A stretch of DNA of 64,000 nt from JBKEDC01 sp047974225 (GCA_047974225.1 JBKECD010000056.1:6615-70614), one strand, 5' to 3'. Shown: positions 53,402 to 63,421, counted from the stretch's first letter. Notes: generated by a model not told the origin, from the letters alone. Numbers and translations are program-made.

Positions 53402-54838
53402 TTAAAATTTGATATCTGCTTTAGCTCGACTCACTGGCATGCCATGTTTGTTGAACCAAGGAAACATATCCTTGCCCATAGCCACACTCATTACTGCTAC
53501 GGTGTTGTTCATGTCATATTTCTTCACCACCTCTTTAGTTGCCAAGCGGCGTTTAGCTTGGAAATAATCTGCTATGAAGTCGGGATTTTGTTTTCTCAAC
53601 TCTTCAAACACCCAATAAGCTTTTCCCCAATGGATATTGTTTTTAGCTCCATTATCCAGCTCCTCACCTTTGCCTGTAAGATTGCCCCGAATGTCATAAT
53701 TTTTCATGCTCTCATCATACTTCGATGCTCTGTCGATCGTGCTCTGAATGCGCTTCATAGCTTCTTCCTCATATCCCATATCCATCATCACGAGGTTGCC
53801 CACATAGGTAGCGATAGGCTCATTCCACACCTCAGCAAAAGGCAACACCCACGAGTGTACCGACTCATGTGTAAGAAACTCAATCATGCTATCTTTTTTC
53901 TCGGGAAAACCACCCCACCACACAGCTAAAGCCACCACCTGACCGCTTGAGAAACCGCCACCACCTGTGGCTAGCAATGTAAGCTTCGACGCCATGCCTG
54001 GAGTCAATGGCACACCCATGCGGTTTTCGATGTAGGGAAATGATGCTTTATAGATATTCACCATCTCATCAGCGTAAGGCTTCATATAGTCGTTATAGCA
54101 CAACATAAAAGTACCATGATCGTCATTATGCTCTAAGTGGGAAATACCTTTCGACTTAGGTTTGCTTGAAGGATCAACCACCTTGCCTGCTGCCACTTCT
54201 TTCAAGATTGGTTTCCACAAAGGCGAGTTGATAGAATCTCTCGCACTCGGATGACTCCCTGCCATGTTGCGTGAAGAAATCAGCAAAGTTCCCTTACCCA
54301 CCTTACGGCGAGCCATCACCGGCTGACTTTTAGCATCTTCCACCACAACTTCCCATTTCTTAGCATCGTCGAGCTCTGCCACATAGTTTCCTTTATCATT
54401 GAGCGACAAGCCTTCATAGGCACCATTGGCTTTCAATGGAGCTTCTGAGCTAGCTGTAAATTTCGCACCATAATCAGCGAGCAGCGAGTTTTGAGCTTCT
54501 GATTTCTCGGTGCCACACACCAAGACTCCCCCACCATCGGCGAGAAATTGCTTGATGACAGCCCGATCCTTTTCGTTGTATCCGATTCGAGGGTTACAAT
54601 CAAGGAGAATCAGCAGGTTGCAGTTTGAAAAGTCAAACTCATAGAGGTTACACCAGTTTCTCGCTCCATCTTTCGAGGGCAAGTATTGGTCGTGAAATCG
54701 GTTGTCGGCATAAAAGGTGAACTCATGCGCCAAGTCGGTTACTGCATGAATTGTTTCGGCCTTTTCTGTCCATTCGGGCTTGCTGGTGCAGCTTGCCAAT
54801 GCCACTAGGGCAACTACAAAGGGAATTAATCTCTTCAT
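53402..54838 (-). CDS. putative gluzincin-type zinc peptidase lipoprotein with an N-terminal GATase-like domain (copy 2)
   Basis: A 478-residue lipoprotein (lipobox LASC, cysteine 17), the same length as and ungapped against the protein at 8290-9726, about 80 percent identical by eye. HESVH (324-328) and NEPIATY (Glu340) are identical, as are the N-terminal LLILLDCNPRIGYNEKDRA and GGGVLVC segments, RNMAGSHPSARDSIN, and the GGGGFSSG loop before the active site. Differences cluster in the signal peptide and surface positions. It is flanked by TlpA-like and trypsin-like genes rather than an M60 enzyme. High identity in two operons with otherwise different genes points to duplication with retained function. 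Confidence 0.75.
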   Translation of the reverse strand: MKRLIPFVVALVALASCTSKPEWTEKAETIHAVTDLAHEFTFYADNRFHDQYLPSKDGARNWCNLYEFDFSNCNLLILLDCNPRIGYNEKDRAVIKQFLADGGGVLVCGTEKSEAQNSLLADYGAKFTASSEAPLKANGAYEGLSLNDKGNYVAELDDAKKWEVVVEDAKSQPVMARRKVGKGTLLISSRNMAGSHPSARDSINSPLWKPILKEVAAGKVVDPSSKPKSKGISHLEHNDDHGTFMLCYNDYMKPYADEMVNIYKASFPYIENRMGVPLTPGMASKLTLLATGGGGFSSGQVVALAVWWGGFPEKKDSMIEFLTHESVHSWVLPFAEVWNEPIATYVGNLVMMDMGYEEEAMKRIQSTIDRASKYDESMKNYDIRGNLTGKGEELDNGAKNNIHWGKAYWVFEELRKQNPDFIADYFQAKRRLATKEVVKKYDMNNTVAVMSVAMGKDMFPWFNKHGMPVSRAKADIKF

Positions 54839-54857
54839 TTAAATTGGTTATATTGGT

Positions 54858-56267
54858 TTATAGATGTTTTTTCAATAGCACTTCTGTTTCCTTTTGCGAA
54901 GGACGAGGTGCATCGGTGGTGATAATCTTGCCTTCTTTATCGAAGAGCATGAAGCGAGGAATAGCATTGATGCCATACACCTTAGCCACATCGGAATTGA
55001 AATCCTTATCGGCAATCAACTGCACGCCTTTCAACTCTTCATTCTTCACATAGTTCACCCATTTCTGATGGTCTTTAGCCTTATCTAAAGAGATGCTTAA
55101 AAATACAATCGGCTTGCCGTGATATTTTTTCTCTAGCACTTTCAAGGCTGGGATTTCTTTCTTACAAGGCTGACACCAAGTGGCCCACACATCCACATAG
55201 ACTAATTTTCCTCGGAAATCGGAGAGCTTCCACTCTTTTCCATTGATGTCTTTTCCCACAAAGTCATAGCCTTCAGCACCTGTTTCAAACTTGCGGATAG
55301 AAATCTCATATTCCTCAAAGGTATTTTTTAGATACTCATTTTGAAGGTAGGGCGTTACCATCTCTTTGAAATCGAGATAGCTTCTGTCATACGATTTAAA
55401 GCTTCGGAGATTATTCACCACATAATAGCCTTTCAACAAGTCGTTGTTGATATGGTCTAAGTCGAAATAAATTTGCTGATTGACCGCAGGACGCTCAGCC
55501 ATTGAGGTAGTGGCATACATGGTGAAACTTCTCATATAGCCAATTCCATCGGGCAACTCCATCAATCGAGGTGAAGAAGGTATTTTGTCGGTCAGAATGA
55601 TATCGTAGAACTCTGGATAATCTTCACGCTTGGCATGCTCGGTTCTTGGTGTTTGAATAAATCGCAGTGCTGCCGTAGTGATATCAACATCAATCATCAA
55701 CTTCATCAATTCATCGAAAGAAGCATCGCCACTTGAAACCGTACTGCTGAACTGCTCGGCTTGAGCGACGTATCTAGGCAATAAAGGATAAAAATCCTTA
55801 TAGGTAGTTCGGGCATACATAAAGCCATGCGAATAGGTGAAAACCGTGTCGATGTGCATATTCCATAGCGAAAGTAGTTTATTTTTATCGCTATTGGTGT
55901 CGATCAGCTCATAGCTTCCCGCATCCATGTTGATGGTTATTTCTGTGCCGGGCTCCAGATAGAAGCGTTTCAAATGATGGTCTTGAATAGCAGGGCGTTT
56001 GGTTGCACTATTCGTAGTGTTCACCACGTAAATACCTGGCTCATCAATCGGATAGATAAAACCGAAATAGCCGTCCTTACTCAACGTGGTTGATGCCACT
56101 TTCACACGTTTCCCATGCTCCACTTTGGAAAGGTGAAGCTCCACATTTGAAGCATCTCCTGTAAACTGTCCTTTAATAGTTGCCATGCGTTCGTCTTTTG
56201 ACACACAAGACACCAATAGTACAGCACACATTAAGGCTGTTATTATTCTCTTCATATTCATATTCAT
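54858..56267 (-). CDS. TlpA-like thioredoxin-domain lipoprotein (PUL2)
   Basis: A 469-residue lipoprotein (lipobox LVSC, cysteine 21 from this start; 17 if the third ATG is used). A DUF4369-like beta domain (about 28-120) and a helical middle region precede a C-terminal thioredoxin fold (about 335-469). The redox motif is WCQPC (Cys365, Cys368), with the cis-proline in NAIPRF. Such proteins reduce or rearrange disulfides in the envelope and are regular partners of SusC/D, DUF4843 and PKD-like lipoprotein genes. It may open disulfide-bonded substrates for the locus peptidases; this is inference. Twenty bases separate it from the peptidase-like gene. Confidence 0.9.
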   Translation of the reverse strand: MNMNMKRIITALMCAVLLVSCVSKDERMATIKGQFTGDASNVELHLSKVEHGKRVKVASTTLSKDGYFGFIYPIDEPGIYVVNTTNSATKRPAIQDHHLKRFYLEPGTEITINMDAGSYELIDTNSDKNKLLSLWNMHIDTVFTYSHGFMYARTTYKDFYPLLPRYVAQAEQFSSTVSSGDASFDELMKLMIDVDITTAALRFIQTPRTEHAKREDYPEFYDIILTDKIPSSPRLMELPDGIGYMRSFTMYATTSMAERPAVNQQIYFDLDHINNDLLKGYYVVNNLRSFKSYDRSYLDFKEMVTPYLQNEYLKNTFEEYEISIRKFETGAEGYDFVGKDINGKEWKLSDFRGKLVYVDVWATWCQPCKKEIPALKVLEKKYHGKPIVFLSISLDKAKDHQKWVNYVKNEELKGVQLIADKDFNSDVAKVYGINAIPRFMLFDKEGKIITTDAPRPSQKETEVLLKKHL

Positions 56268-56283
56268 ATATTATATTTCGCTC

Positions 56284-56316
56284 AAAAAGGGATTGGGAGC
56301 AACAACTCCCAATCCC
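56284..56316 (-). terminator. terminator between PKD-like lipoprotein and TlpA-like genes
   Basis: An 11-bp perfect stem (56289-56299 with 56306-56316, 6-base loop) followed on the minus strand by five T, in the 75-base gap. Confidence 0.85.
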
Positions 56317-56342
56317 CCTTTATTATTAAAAATCAAGTTCTA

Positions 56343-57875
56343 TTAGTTTTCAAAGAAATCTACAATCTTACCAAACTTATTGTTGTATTCTTCTTTCACA
56401 CTGAGAATCTCGCCATCGAGGTCGAGCTCTAGGACATGCACACTGCCTGTATTGGCGGTTGTTGTACCATCGCTAAAGCCTACGAAAAGAGACTCATCAT
56501 CGGCAGACATTTCAATCTTATCTACCAAAGCTCCTTCGGGAAGTTCATAGGTATATTTCACACGCTTAGCGGTGAGGTCATAAGTATAAATCTTATTCTC
56601 ATAGGCGTAATACATGATTTGCTTCGCATTCATAAACTCAAAATGTGTGGCAACACCCATGTTTTCGCCTTCAATCTCAAATTTCATGGCTGGCACAATG
56701 CCCGACAAAGCTAGGATATATTTCTTAGTAGCATCCGAAGGGTCTTTAAATACGCCCATGCTATACACATCTACTTTCTTGCCATAAATCACATCTAAGC
56801 CTGTGTTGGTAACATCGAAAACAGGCTCTTCTGTCGCTTCTTCATCGGCAATAATGGCGTTGATCTTATCCGTAGAAGTACTTGTAGTTAGATAAAAACC
56901 TCTAGTGCTCATACTGTAGAACATAGCCTGTCCTCCTCCGCTTCCATAAGCCACTTGAAAATTCGGACTAAATCCAGCGGTATTTACACCACCCGTTAGC
57001 GAGCCTCCATAATTACCTTCGATATTATCAACTATTCTTAGTGGGATTTCATCTGGCTGAATAGGAACGCCTCCTATAAACGCATTTAGTCCCATCATAG
57101 GAGCGCTCAAGAAAATCCCCAAACAACCACTTGAAGCATTAGGCATTGCCATAAAGCCAACTACCGATGACATACCTGTAGGAGGAGGAAGCATAGGGTT
57201 TGTAAATTGAGTAATAGCCGCAAGGGTAGTTGTTTTTTTGAAGTCGTTGATATTTGCATAGACACCCATTGTTGCATCATTACACACAATTGCCATGCGC
57301 ACAGGGTCGGTTGTTCGTACCATATATTTTTTCACCCCCTGAATAGCCACAGGTTTAGCTCCCGCCACTGCGCCATCATTAGCATCAGCATAGGCATTGA
57401 AATCACTCAAACCTTCGCCCACGCCACGCAAGATAGACACCTGTGCGTTGCCAGCCTTATTACTCAACACATGCAGACCATCGGCAAAGCCCGACACATC
57501 TAAATTTGATGTGTGCTTATAGTAAATTCCTGTTTTGGTGTCAAAGACTTTATACACTAAAGTATAGTCATTTGAGCCTAGAGTTAGTGAATCAATGTCC
57601 AAATCACGTTCAAAAGAAAGGGTATCGACACCACTTTTCAGGTCGGTTTCCAAATAGGCATACCACAAAAACTCCATTTCTGATTCGGTGATTGTGGCTG
57701 GATAGTCAAGCTCTGGAGTAATGGTAAAAGCTTCACCACTCTTGGCCTCATAAGCATCTTCCATGCCAAGAATTTTCACCTCATTCAGATCGGTGTAGTC
57801 ATAAGTTCCCTTATCTTCGGTGCAGGCTCCCACGGTGAGAGCTACTGCCGTCATATATAAAAATATCTTTTTCAT
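56343..57875 (-). CDS. PKD-like family lipoprotein (PUL2)
   Basis: A 510-residue lipoprotein (lipobox VGAC, cysteine 18, then TEDKGTYDYTDLNEV, a start typical of the family). An N-terminal PKD-like immunoglobulin domain spans about 25-130. The rest is beta-rich and propeller-like, with repeated hydrophobic strands and a glycine-rich middle part. Proteins of this type are found with SusC/SusD pairs and DUF4843 lipoproteins and are thought to be surface ligand-binding components. It follows the DUF4843 gene by 30 bases. Confidence 0.85.
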   Translation of the reverse strand: MKKIFLYMTAVALTVGACTEDKGTYDYTDLNEVKILGMEDAYEAKSGEAFTITPELDYPATITESEMEFLWYAYLETDLKSGVDTLSFERDLDIDSLTLGSNDYTLVYKVFDTKTGIYYKHTSNLDVSGFADGLHVLSNKAGNAQVSILRGVGEGLSDFNAYADANDGAVAGAKPVAIQGVKKYMVRTTDPVRMAIVCNDATMGVYANINDFKKTTTLAAITQFTNPMLPPPTGMSSVVGFMAMPNASSGCLGIFLSAPMMGLNAFIGGVPIQPDEIPLRIVDNIEGNYGGSLTGGVNTAGFSPNFQVAYGSGGGQAMFYSMSTRGFYLTTSTSTDKINAIIADEEATEEPVFDVTNTGLDVIYGKKVDVYSMGVFKDPSDATKKYILALSGIVPAMKFEIEGENMGVATHFEFMNAKQIMYYAYENKIYTYDLTAKRVKYTYELPEGALVDKIEMSADDESLFVGFSDGTTTANTGSVHVLELDLDGEILSVKEEYNNKFGKIVDFFEN

Positions 57876-57905
57876 TTATCTTATCATTTAAGCATTTTCA
57901 AATCC

Positions 57906-58679
57906 CTATGAAACGGGTTCAATGAGATTACCATTTTCATCATACACCTCGTTTTCCTTTAAGTATTTATTCATGGCAGGTTTCAAGGTGTTTGCTAAAT
58001 ACAACGGATAGCTATTAACACCCAACTCCACACGAGCAGGCTCTACATCTGTCCAATCGTTAGCCAACAACTTACCTTGATTAAGATCAATCAAAATCTT
58101 ATATTTCACCTCTGAATATGCTCCAAAGTAACTTTCATAATAAGCAGCCCAAATTGTAGGTTTAGTGAGCGTACTGTATATCATGACACGCACATTTGTT
58201 CTGCCTGTCAATCCCAATTCAAAATTCTCATTAGCTTTCAATTCAGCAGCTAAGATAATTGGAGAACTCCCTAAATCATCCGTGTTGTAAATCACGAATG
58301 GAATTTTGGTGAATACCGTATCTTTGGGCATGAAGTAATCATCTTTGAGAGCTTCAAAGTGCACTCCTTCTTCCGCTGTTGAGTTGAAATCATCATAAAC
58401 AACATCAAACACTCGATCACTTGCCGACTCTCGCCCCAAGACATTCACTTGCACCCAAAGGGTGTCTTTCTCGATTGATGAGGCGGGCAAACCTCCAAAA
58501 TCACACACCACATAATCCTCTTCTGAATCCAACCAATCATCCCAATACTGATAAGAACTACTATAGTCCGTTTCTATCAATTGGAAATAGATAGCATCAG
58601 GCTCATTGAAGCTTGTCAGTTCCGACTCTTGGCAACTGGCAAGAAACAACGCCAATATAATAAATATATACTTCTTCAT
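57906..58679 (-). CDS. DUF4843 lipoprotein (PUL2)
   Basis: A 257-residue lipoprotein (lipobox LASC, cysteine 16). Predicted mostly beta strands; the pattern FNEPDAIYFQL near the N terminus and a central region on missing-residue-tolerant Calx-beta-like strands (STAEEGVHFEAL) fit family DUF4843. It sits 13 bases after susD, where accessory surface-binding proteins are encoded, and is a regular partner of the PKD-like lipoprotein. The ligand is unknown. Confidence 0.85.
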   Translation of the reverse strand: MKKYIFIILALFLASCQESELTSFNEPDAIYFQLIETDYSSSYQYWDDWLDSEEDYVVCDFGGLPASSIEKDTLWVQVNVLGRESASDRVFDVVYDDFNSTAEEGVHFEALKDDYFMPKDTVFTKIPFVIYNTDDLGSSPIILAAELKANENFELGLTGRTNVRVMIYSTLTKPTIWAAYYESYFGAYSEVKYKILIDLNQGKLLANDWTDVEPARVELGVNSYPLYLANTLKPAMNKYLKENEVYDENGNLIEPVS

Positions 58680-58692
58680 AACTGTCCTTTTT

Positions 58693-60153
58693 TTAATTGA
58701 TTAGACCTAATTCTTCTTCGGTATCTGGTATTGGGAATACAAAGCTAGAGGTACTTTTCATTTCGTCATTGACCAGCTGATTATGTCGTTTGAAATAATA
58801 AAACATCTGCCCTTCACCGAGGAACTCTTTGCGATATTCTTTATCAAGCTCTTCACGCAGGGTGATTGTTGACTCCCCAGTTTTTAGTCCTCTTGATCGT
58901 TGAAGTAATTTCAAATAGTCGATTGATTCTGAAGCTTCGGCAGCTATCAGATACATTTCAGAGATTTTAATCATCGGCACACGCTTCACATTGTTGGAGC
59001 TGAAGTTATATTTTTTCAAGTAGTATGAAATTCCATCCACATTGACCCCAAACAGGCGGTTGTATCTCACGTCTGCCACCCCATAAAGATCAGTTTCAAA
59101 ATATTCTGCTCTTGCTGTTTCATTCACTTCAAGTAAGTTGTTGTTGTAGGTGGTGGTGTTGATATAGAAATAAGTAGTATTGACCGCTGCGGAAAGGTTT
59201 CTCTTAAACAAAGAGAAGATATACTCTTGCGCCATGTGGTTCATTACTATTCCTTCGGCAGCAGCAGCATCAATCACCGCAGCTGTTTTAAGTTTCACCT
59301 TTTGGGCATCAATCACCTCATTGGCACAAGCCAAAGCCTCTTCCATGTCGCCAGCTTCCCCACGATACATATAGACACGTGCCAACGTGGCAACCACGGC
59401 ATAATAGTTCATGCGCTCTTGGCGATACAAGAGAAAGCTTTCATTAGAAATAGCCTGATCGATAGAGGTATTTCCATAGAGGTTTTCCTCATAGCTCTCG
59501 AAAGCTGGTCCAATAGGGTCGCAATCTTTCAAAATCTCTTTTGCATCTTCCAAATCTTCAATCACACGCTCCAAGACTTCACCCACCGTTGATTGCTTGA
59601 AAGGAACGGTTGTGATATGATCCACATAAGGAATCGCATAAGCATCCAAGCCAAAAGCCACTGGAGCGGGAGCGAAATTGCGAAGTAAGTCAAAGTGCAA
59701 ATAAGCACGTAGTCCGAGTGCTTCACCTTTAATTATCTCGTAGTATGAATTGGTAAACATCTCTTGGCGTTCATCAATATTGTCTAGGATATTATTGGCG
59801 TTAGCAATCGTGTTATAGCTTGTTGACCAGAGGTTTTTTAGGATTGTTTCGTTGGCAGTAACAGTATAATCATATTTAGCTGCTTTGTTGAATGTGTTGG
59901 ATGTGTTTTCAAGCGGACTAGTATAAGCACCACTGAGCACCTCCATGAATGTCATCGTGCCATTTCTGCCATAGGCGTTATTATCCGCCATCAGGGTGTA
60001 AACACCAATAAGCGCACGCTTGAATCCCTCTTCTGTTTCAAATAAGTCATCGGCTTTCACCTGCGACTTAGGGCTTACATCAAACCAATCGCTACACGAG
60101 GAAAGCACAGGAATAGCGACTATCAGTAATAGGTATATATAATATTTTTTCAT
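58693..60153 (-). CDS. SusD/RagB-family lipoprotein (PUL2)
   Basis: A 486-residue lipoprotein (lipobox LSSC, cysteine 20, then SDWFDVSPKSQVKADDLF). It is shorter than the 628-residue SusD of PUL1. The helical TPR-like framework and C-terminal EYRKEFLGEGQMFYYFKRHNQ and FPIPDTEEELG segments are typical of the RagB branch. The SusC stop is 17 bases upstream. RagB-type proteins can import peptides, which would suit a peptidase-rich locus, but the ligand here is not known. Confidence 0.93.
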   Translation of the reverse strand: MKKYYIYLLLIVAIPVLSSCSDWFDVSPKSQVKADDLFETEEGFKRALIGVYTLMADNNAYGRNGTMTFMEVLSGAYTSPLENTSNTFNKAAKYDYTVTANETILKNLWSTSYNTIANANNILDNIDERQEMFTNSYYEIIKGEALGLRAYLHFDLLRNFAPAPVAFGLDAYAIPYVDHITTVPFKQSTVGEVLERVIEDLEDAKEILKDCDPIGPAFESYEENLYGNTSIDQAISNESFLLYRQERMNYYAVVATLARVYMYRGEAGDMEEALACANEVIDAQKVKLKTAAVIDAAAAEGIVMNHMAQEYIFSLFKRNLSAAVNTTYFYINTTTYNNNLLEVNETARAEYFETDLYGVADVRYNRLFGVNVDGISYYLKKYNFSSNNVKRVPMIKISEMYLIAAEASESIDYLKLLQRSRGLKTGESTITLREELDKEYRKEFLGEGQMFYYFKRHNQLVNDEMKSTSSFVFPIPDTEEELGLIN

Positions 60154-60170
60154 CTGTCTCTATTTTAAAA

Positions 60171-63100
60171 TTAAAATCTTCCTTGAATACCCACTGAGAA
60201 ACTTCTTGAGAAAGGATAGCTCGTACCACGCTCTTGTTTCACCGTAGAAAGGCGGAAAATATCACTCATATAGAAAGTCATTTTCAATCGTTTCATGCCC
60301 ACTTTTTCTGCAATCCGCTTGTCAAATTCATAGCTTGCGTTCACGCTTGCGAGTTGCAAATAGCTATAATCTTGGATAAAACGAGAAGTAGCCTTGGTGT
60401 AGGTTTCATCTTTGATATCTTTATAGAAAGTGATATCACCAGGAGTTTGCCATCTAGCCTCTAGGAATCTTCTGTCCACGTTGTATTCAGGATCGGCGTT
60501 TTCCACCCGACTCACCAATGTACTGTTGTATGTTTGCCCACCATAGCTATATCTGAAAATCATGTTCATCATGAAACCTTTATAGCTGAAGTTCGTGCCG
60601 AACGTTCCGTAGAACTCAGGGTTAGTATCTCCACAAATCATGATATTGTCAGTACTCCACACGAGGTCGGTTCCGCCGTCTTTAGTTACAAAAACCTCTT
60701 TCCCTGTGGCAGGGTCGATGCCTAAAGATTTATTTGCCCAGATGGCAGTCATGGATTGACCCTCCACATAGCGCACACGTGGAGTTGTGGCTTCTTCGGT
60801 ATTTTGATCCATTTCTTCATCTTGACTTTCATTGAAACCTTTCAAGGAGTCAGAAAGCTTGAGCAGAGTGTTTTGGTTGCGCACAAGGCTTGCATGCACC
60901 GACCAATTGACCCCATCTTTTTGCTTCATGATGTTGTAGCGCAATGTCATTTCCAGACCTTGGTTTTTCGATTCCCCTAGGTTTTCCTTATAGGTGGTGA
61001 AACCAAGCGATGGAGCAAGGTCGATATCGGTCAAAAGATTTTTCGACAAATCACTATAATAGTTGATATTTCCCGAGAACTTTTTCTTAAACATTTCAAA
61101 GTCAAGACCGATATTTCGCTTGAGTGTTTGTTGCCAAGAGAGTTGGTCGTTGCCTAATCCCATCAACACAGCCCCTGTTTCAAAGTGGTGAATAGCATCG
61201 GTGCGATATTTATACATCATCATAGATTGGTAGGGGTCGTAGTTCACACTACCCGTCGAACCATAAGAACCTCTAATTTTAAATCTATCAATAAAGCTTA
61301 GTTGCTTCATGAAGCTTTCATTGTGCATGTTCCAACCAGCACCCAACGCCCAGAAAGGCGCCCAACGCTTATCGGAACCGAAAGCCGAAGAACCATCCAT
61401 ACGACCCGAAACGTCCGCCAAGAAACGGTTGTCGTAGCTATAGTTAGCATTTCCCGAGAAGCCCATCAAGCGACTGGTGTATTCATATCCTGAAGGACCG
61501 CTACTAGAGTCATATTGAATAGCGAAGTCGATATTGTCCATATCATCATTAGGGAAACCTTCCGCCTTGATGGTGAAACCTTCACGCTTAGTTTCATTGA
61601 TGTTATAGATCGCATTGGCATTAATCACATGCTTATTGGCTTGCTTGAAATAGTTGAGTACCAAGTTTGATGTCCAGCTGAGTGATTCACCACGAGTAGC
61701 TTGATAGCTCCCCTTTTTATTGAAGTCGCTTACACTCGCAAAAGAAGTGTGATTTCCCGATTTGAACGCATCGGAAGAGCTGATGCTTTTATTCACCGAG
61801 AAAGAACCTTTAATACGGAACTCATCATTCAAACGCCAATCCAAATCGAAGTTATCGATTAAGTTGTCATAGCCATTCTCGTCAATCATGTTGAGCGTGG
61901 TATTGTATAGAGGGTTGAACACCGAGCTACCGCTAGAGGTTGTTTCCAACACATACAAGTATTTTCCATCATCATCTTGATAGCGATAATACGGGTTCAA
62001 CTTGGCATAGGTGCTAAACGAGCCATAAGGCGAGTTGTAGGCATTCACATAGTCGTAGGTGAGCTTATTTTTCAAAATAAGATTTTTATAGGTGTATTGT
62101 AGTTTGACACCTACACCCAAGCGATCACGCCCCGATTCTTTCATCACGCCATTCTGACCGTTATAATTCAAATCAATCGCATAGCGGATTTCATTGCTAC
62201 CTCCTTCGAGCAAAAGCGAGTGTTTGCTGCTCATTGAGAGTTTTTCTACTGGCTTATTCAACCAATAAGTATTATAGCCTTGTTGCACCAACTTCAATTT
62301 ATCGTTGTATCGCTCGGTGATACTTTCCACATTCGACATCACCCCGCTTGTGGCATATAAGCCCGCTGCCACTTCCACATCGAGTTTCTCGCGTGCATTC
62401 AGCAAATCATAGTCGCTCAAGTCGGCTCCTGTGAAAGTGAAATCACCATTATAGCTCACTTCGATTTTTCCATCCTTTGGCGCATTAGTTTCAATAACCA
62501 CTACCCCATTGGCTGCCCGCGAGCCATAAATGGCAGTTGCCGCAGCATCTTTCAGAATAGTTACCGAGCGCACACGGTAGGGGTCAAGGTCGAATACCTT
62601 TTCAGAACTCACCTCAAAACCATCCAAAATGAAAGTAGGCATGTTGGGATTGCCATCATATTCCGACTGCATATCAATAGTGGCAGCACCACGAATTTGG
62701 AAGTCGGGCATCACATTGGGGTTCGACCCATCGGCAATATTCTCCACTTGCATAAACGAAGGATCAACCAATCCAATGGCTTGGAGAATATTTTGATTGT
62801 TCGCCTGCATCAATTCTGCCGAAGATATCGTTACCGCAGCCCCTGTAAAGCTTTCTTTGGTCTGCTTGAAATAACCTGTAACAACCACGTCGCCCAATTG
62901 GCTCACTTCGGTTACTAACTGCACATTGATTTCACTGCGACCATTCACTTTTACGGATTGTTTCTCATAGCCAATAAAAGTGTAGGTCAGTGTTATTGTT
63001 GAACTCGGAAGCACAATGGTGTAATATCCATTGGCATCGGTGATTACTCCATTTTGCAGCTCTTGCACAATGACATTCACCCCGGGGATTGACTGTCCTG

Positions 63101-63266
63101 TTTCATCGGTTACCCGACCTTTGACCACATGGCTTTCGGCCTTTGGCTGCGCCTGAACAACTGGCAGGTGCCACAACAGCAGCATCGCCATAAAAACCAC
63201 TTTAATAATCCTGTGGTTTTTCAATAATCCATCATCTGGACGGAATAGCTCCCTACTTTTCTTCAT
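60171..63266 (-). CDS. SusC/RagA-family TonB-dependent transporter (PUL2)
   Basis: A 1031-residue transporter. As in PUL1, a polar stretch of about 22 residues (KKSRELFRPDDG...) precedes the signal core (VVFMAMLLLWHLPVVQAQ). The carboxypeptidase-D-like domain (about 48-125, VKGRVTDETGQSIPGVNV) is followed by the plug (LGDVVVTGYFKQTKESFTGA) and the beta-barrel ending SVGIQGRF. No STN domain. It heads the nine-gene PUL2 on the minus strand, driven by the promoter at 63392-63421. Confidence 0.95.
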   Translation of the reverse strand: MKKSRELFRPDDGLLKNHRIIKVVFMAMLLLWHLPVVQAQPKAESHVVKGRVTDETGQSIPGVNVIVQELQNGVITDANGYYTIVLPSSTITLTYTFIGYEKQSVKVNGRSEINVQLVTEVSQLGDVVVTGYFKQTKESFTGAAVTISSAELMQANNQNILQAIGLVDPSFMQVENIADGSNPNVMPDFQIRGAATIDMQSEYDGNPNMPTFILDGFEVSSEKVFDLDPYRVRSVTILKDAAATAIYGSRAANGVVVIETNAPKDGKIEVSYNGDFTFTGADLSDYDLLNAREKLDVEVAAGLYATSGVMSNVESITERYNDKLKLVQQGYNTYWLNKPVEKLSMSSKHSLLLEGGSNEIRYAIDLNYNGQNGVMKESGRDRLGVGVKLQYTYKNLILKNKLTYDYVNAYNSPYGSFSTYAKLNPYYRYQDDDGKYLYVLETTSSGSSVFNPLYNTTLNMIDENGYDNLIDNFDLDWRLNDEFRIKGSFSVNKSISSSDAFKSGNHTSFASVSDFNKKGSYQATRGESLSWTSNLVLNYFKQANKHVINANAIYNINETKREGFTIKAEGFPNDDMDNIDFAIQYDSSSGPSGYEYTSRLMGFSGNANYSYDNRFLADVSGRMDGSSAFGSDKRWAPFWALGAGWNMHNESFMKQLSFIDRFKIRGSYGSTGSVNYDPYQSMMMYKYRTDAIHHFETGAVLMGLGNDQLSWQQTLKRNIGLDFEMFKKKFSGNINYYSDLSKNLLTDIDLAPSLGFTTYKENLGESKNQGLEMTLRYNIMKQKDGVNWSVHASLVRNQNTLLKLSDSLKGFNESQDEEMDQNTEEATTPRVRYVEGQSMTAIWANKSLGIDPATGKEVFVTKDGGTDLVWSTDNIMICGDTNPEFYGTFGTNFSYKGFMMNMIFRYSYGGQTYNSTLVSRVENADPEYNVDRRFLEARWQTPGDITFYKDIKDETYTKATSRFIQDYSYLQLASVNASYEFDKRIAEKVGMKRLKMTFYMSDIFRLSTVKQERGTSYPFSRSFSVGIQGRF

Positions 63267-63391
63267 AAATTTAAGTTTCGTATATTAATTATTGAAAAAA
63301 TCTATCTTTTTGCTATACTATATATCTTAAATACACCTTTCTTCTATTTTAACTAGGCGTAAATCTTCACTAGCTTTCAGCATATTGAAAG

Positions 63392-63421
63392 CAAAAGTAA
63401 TAACTTTCAAAAAATTACAAA
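63392..63421 (-). promoter_or_regulatory. promoter of the PUL2 susC operon
   Basis: On the minus strand TTTG (63421-63418) is followed after 18 bases by TACTTTTG (63399-63392), a full -33/-7 match. The leader would be about 120 bases. The flanking GCAAAAGTAA is identical at the PUL1 promoter (16405-16414). Confidence 0.65.
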
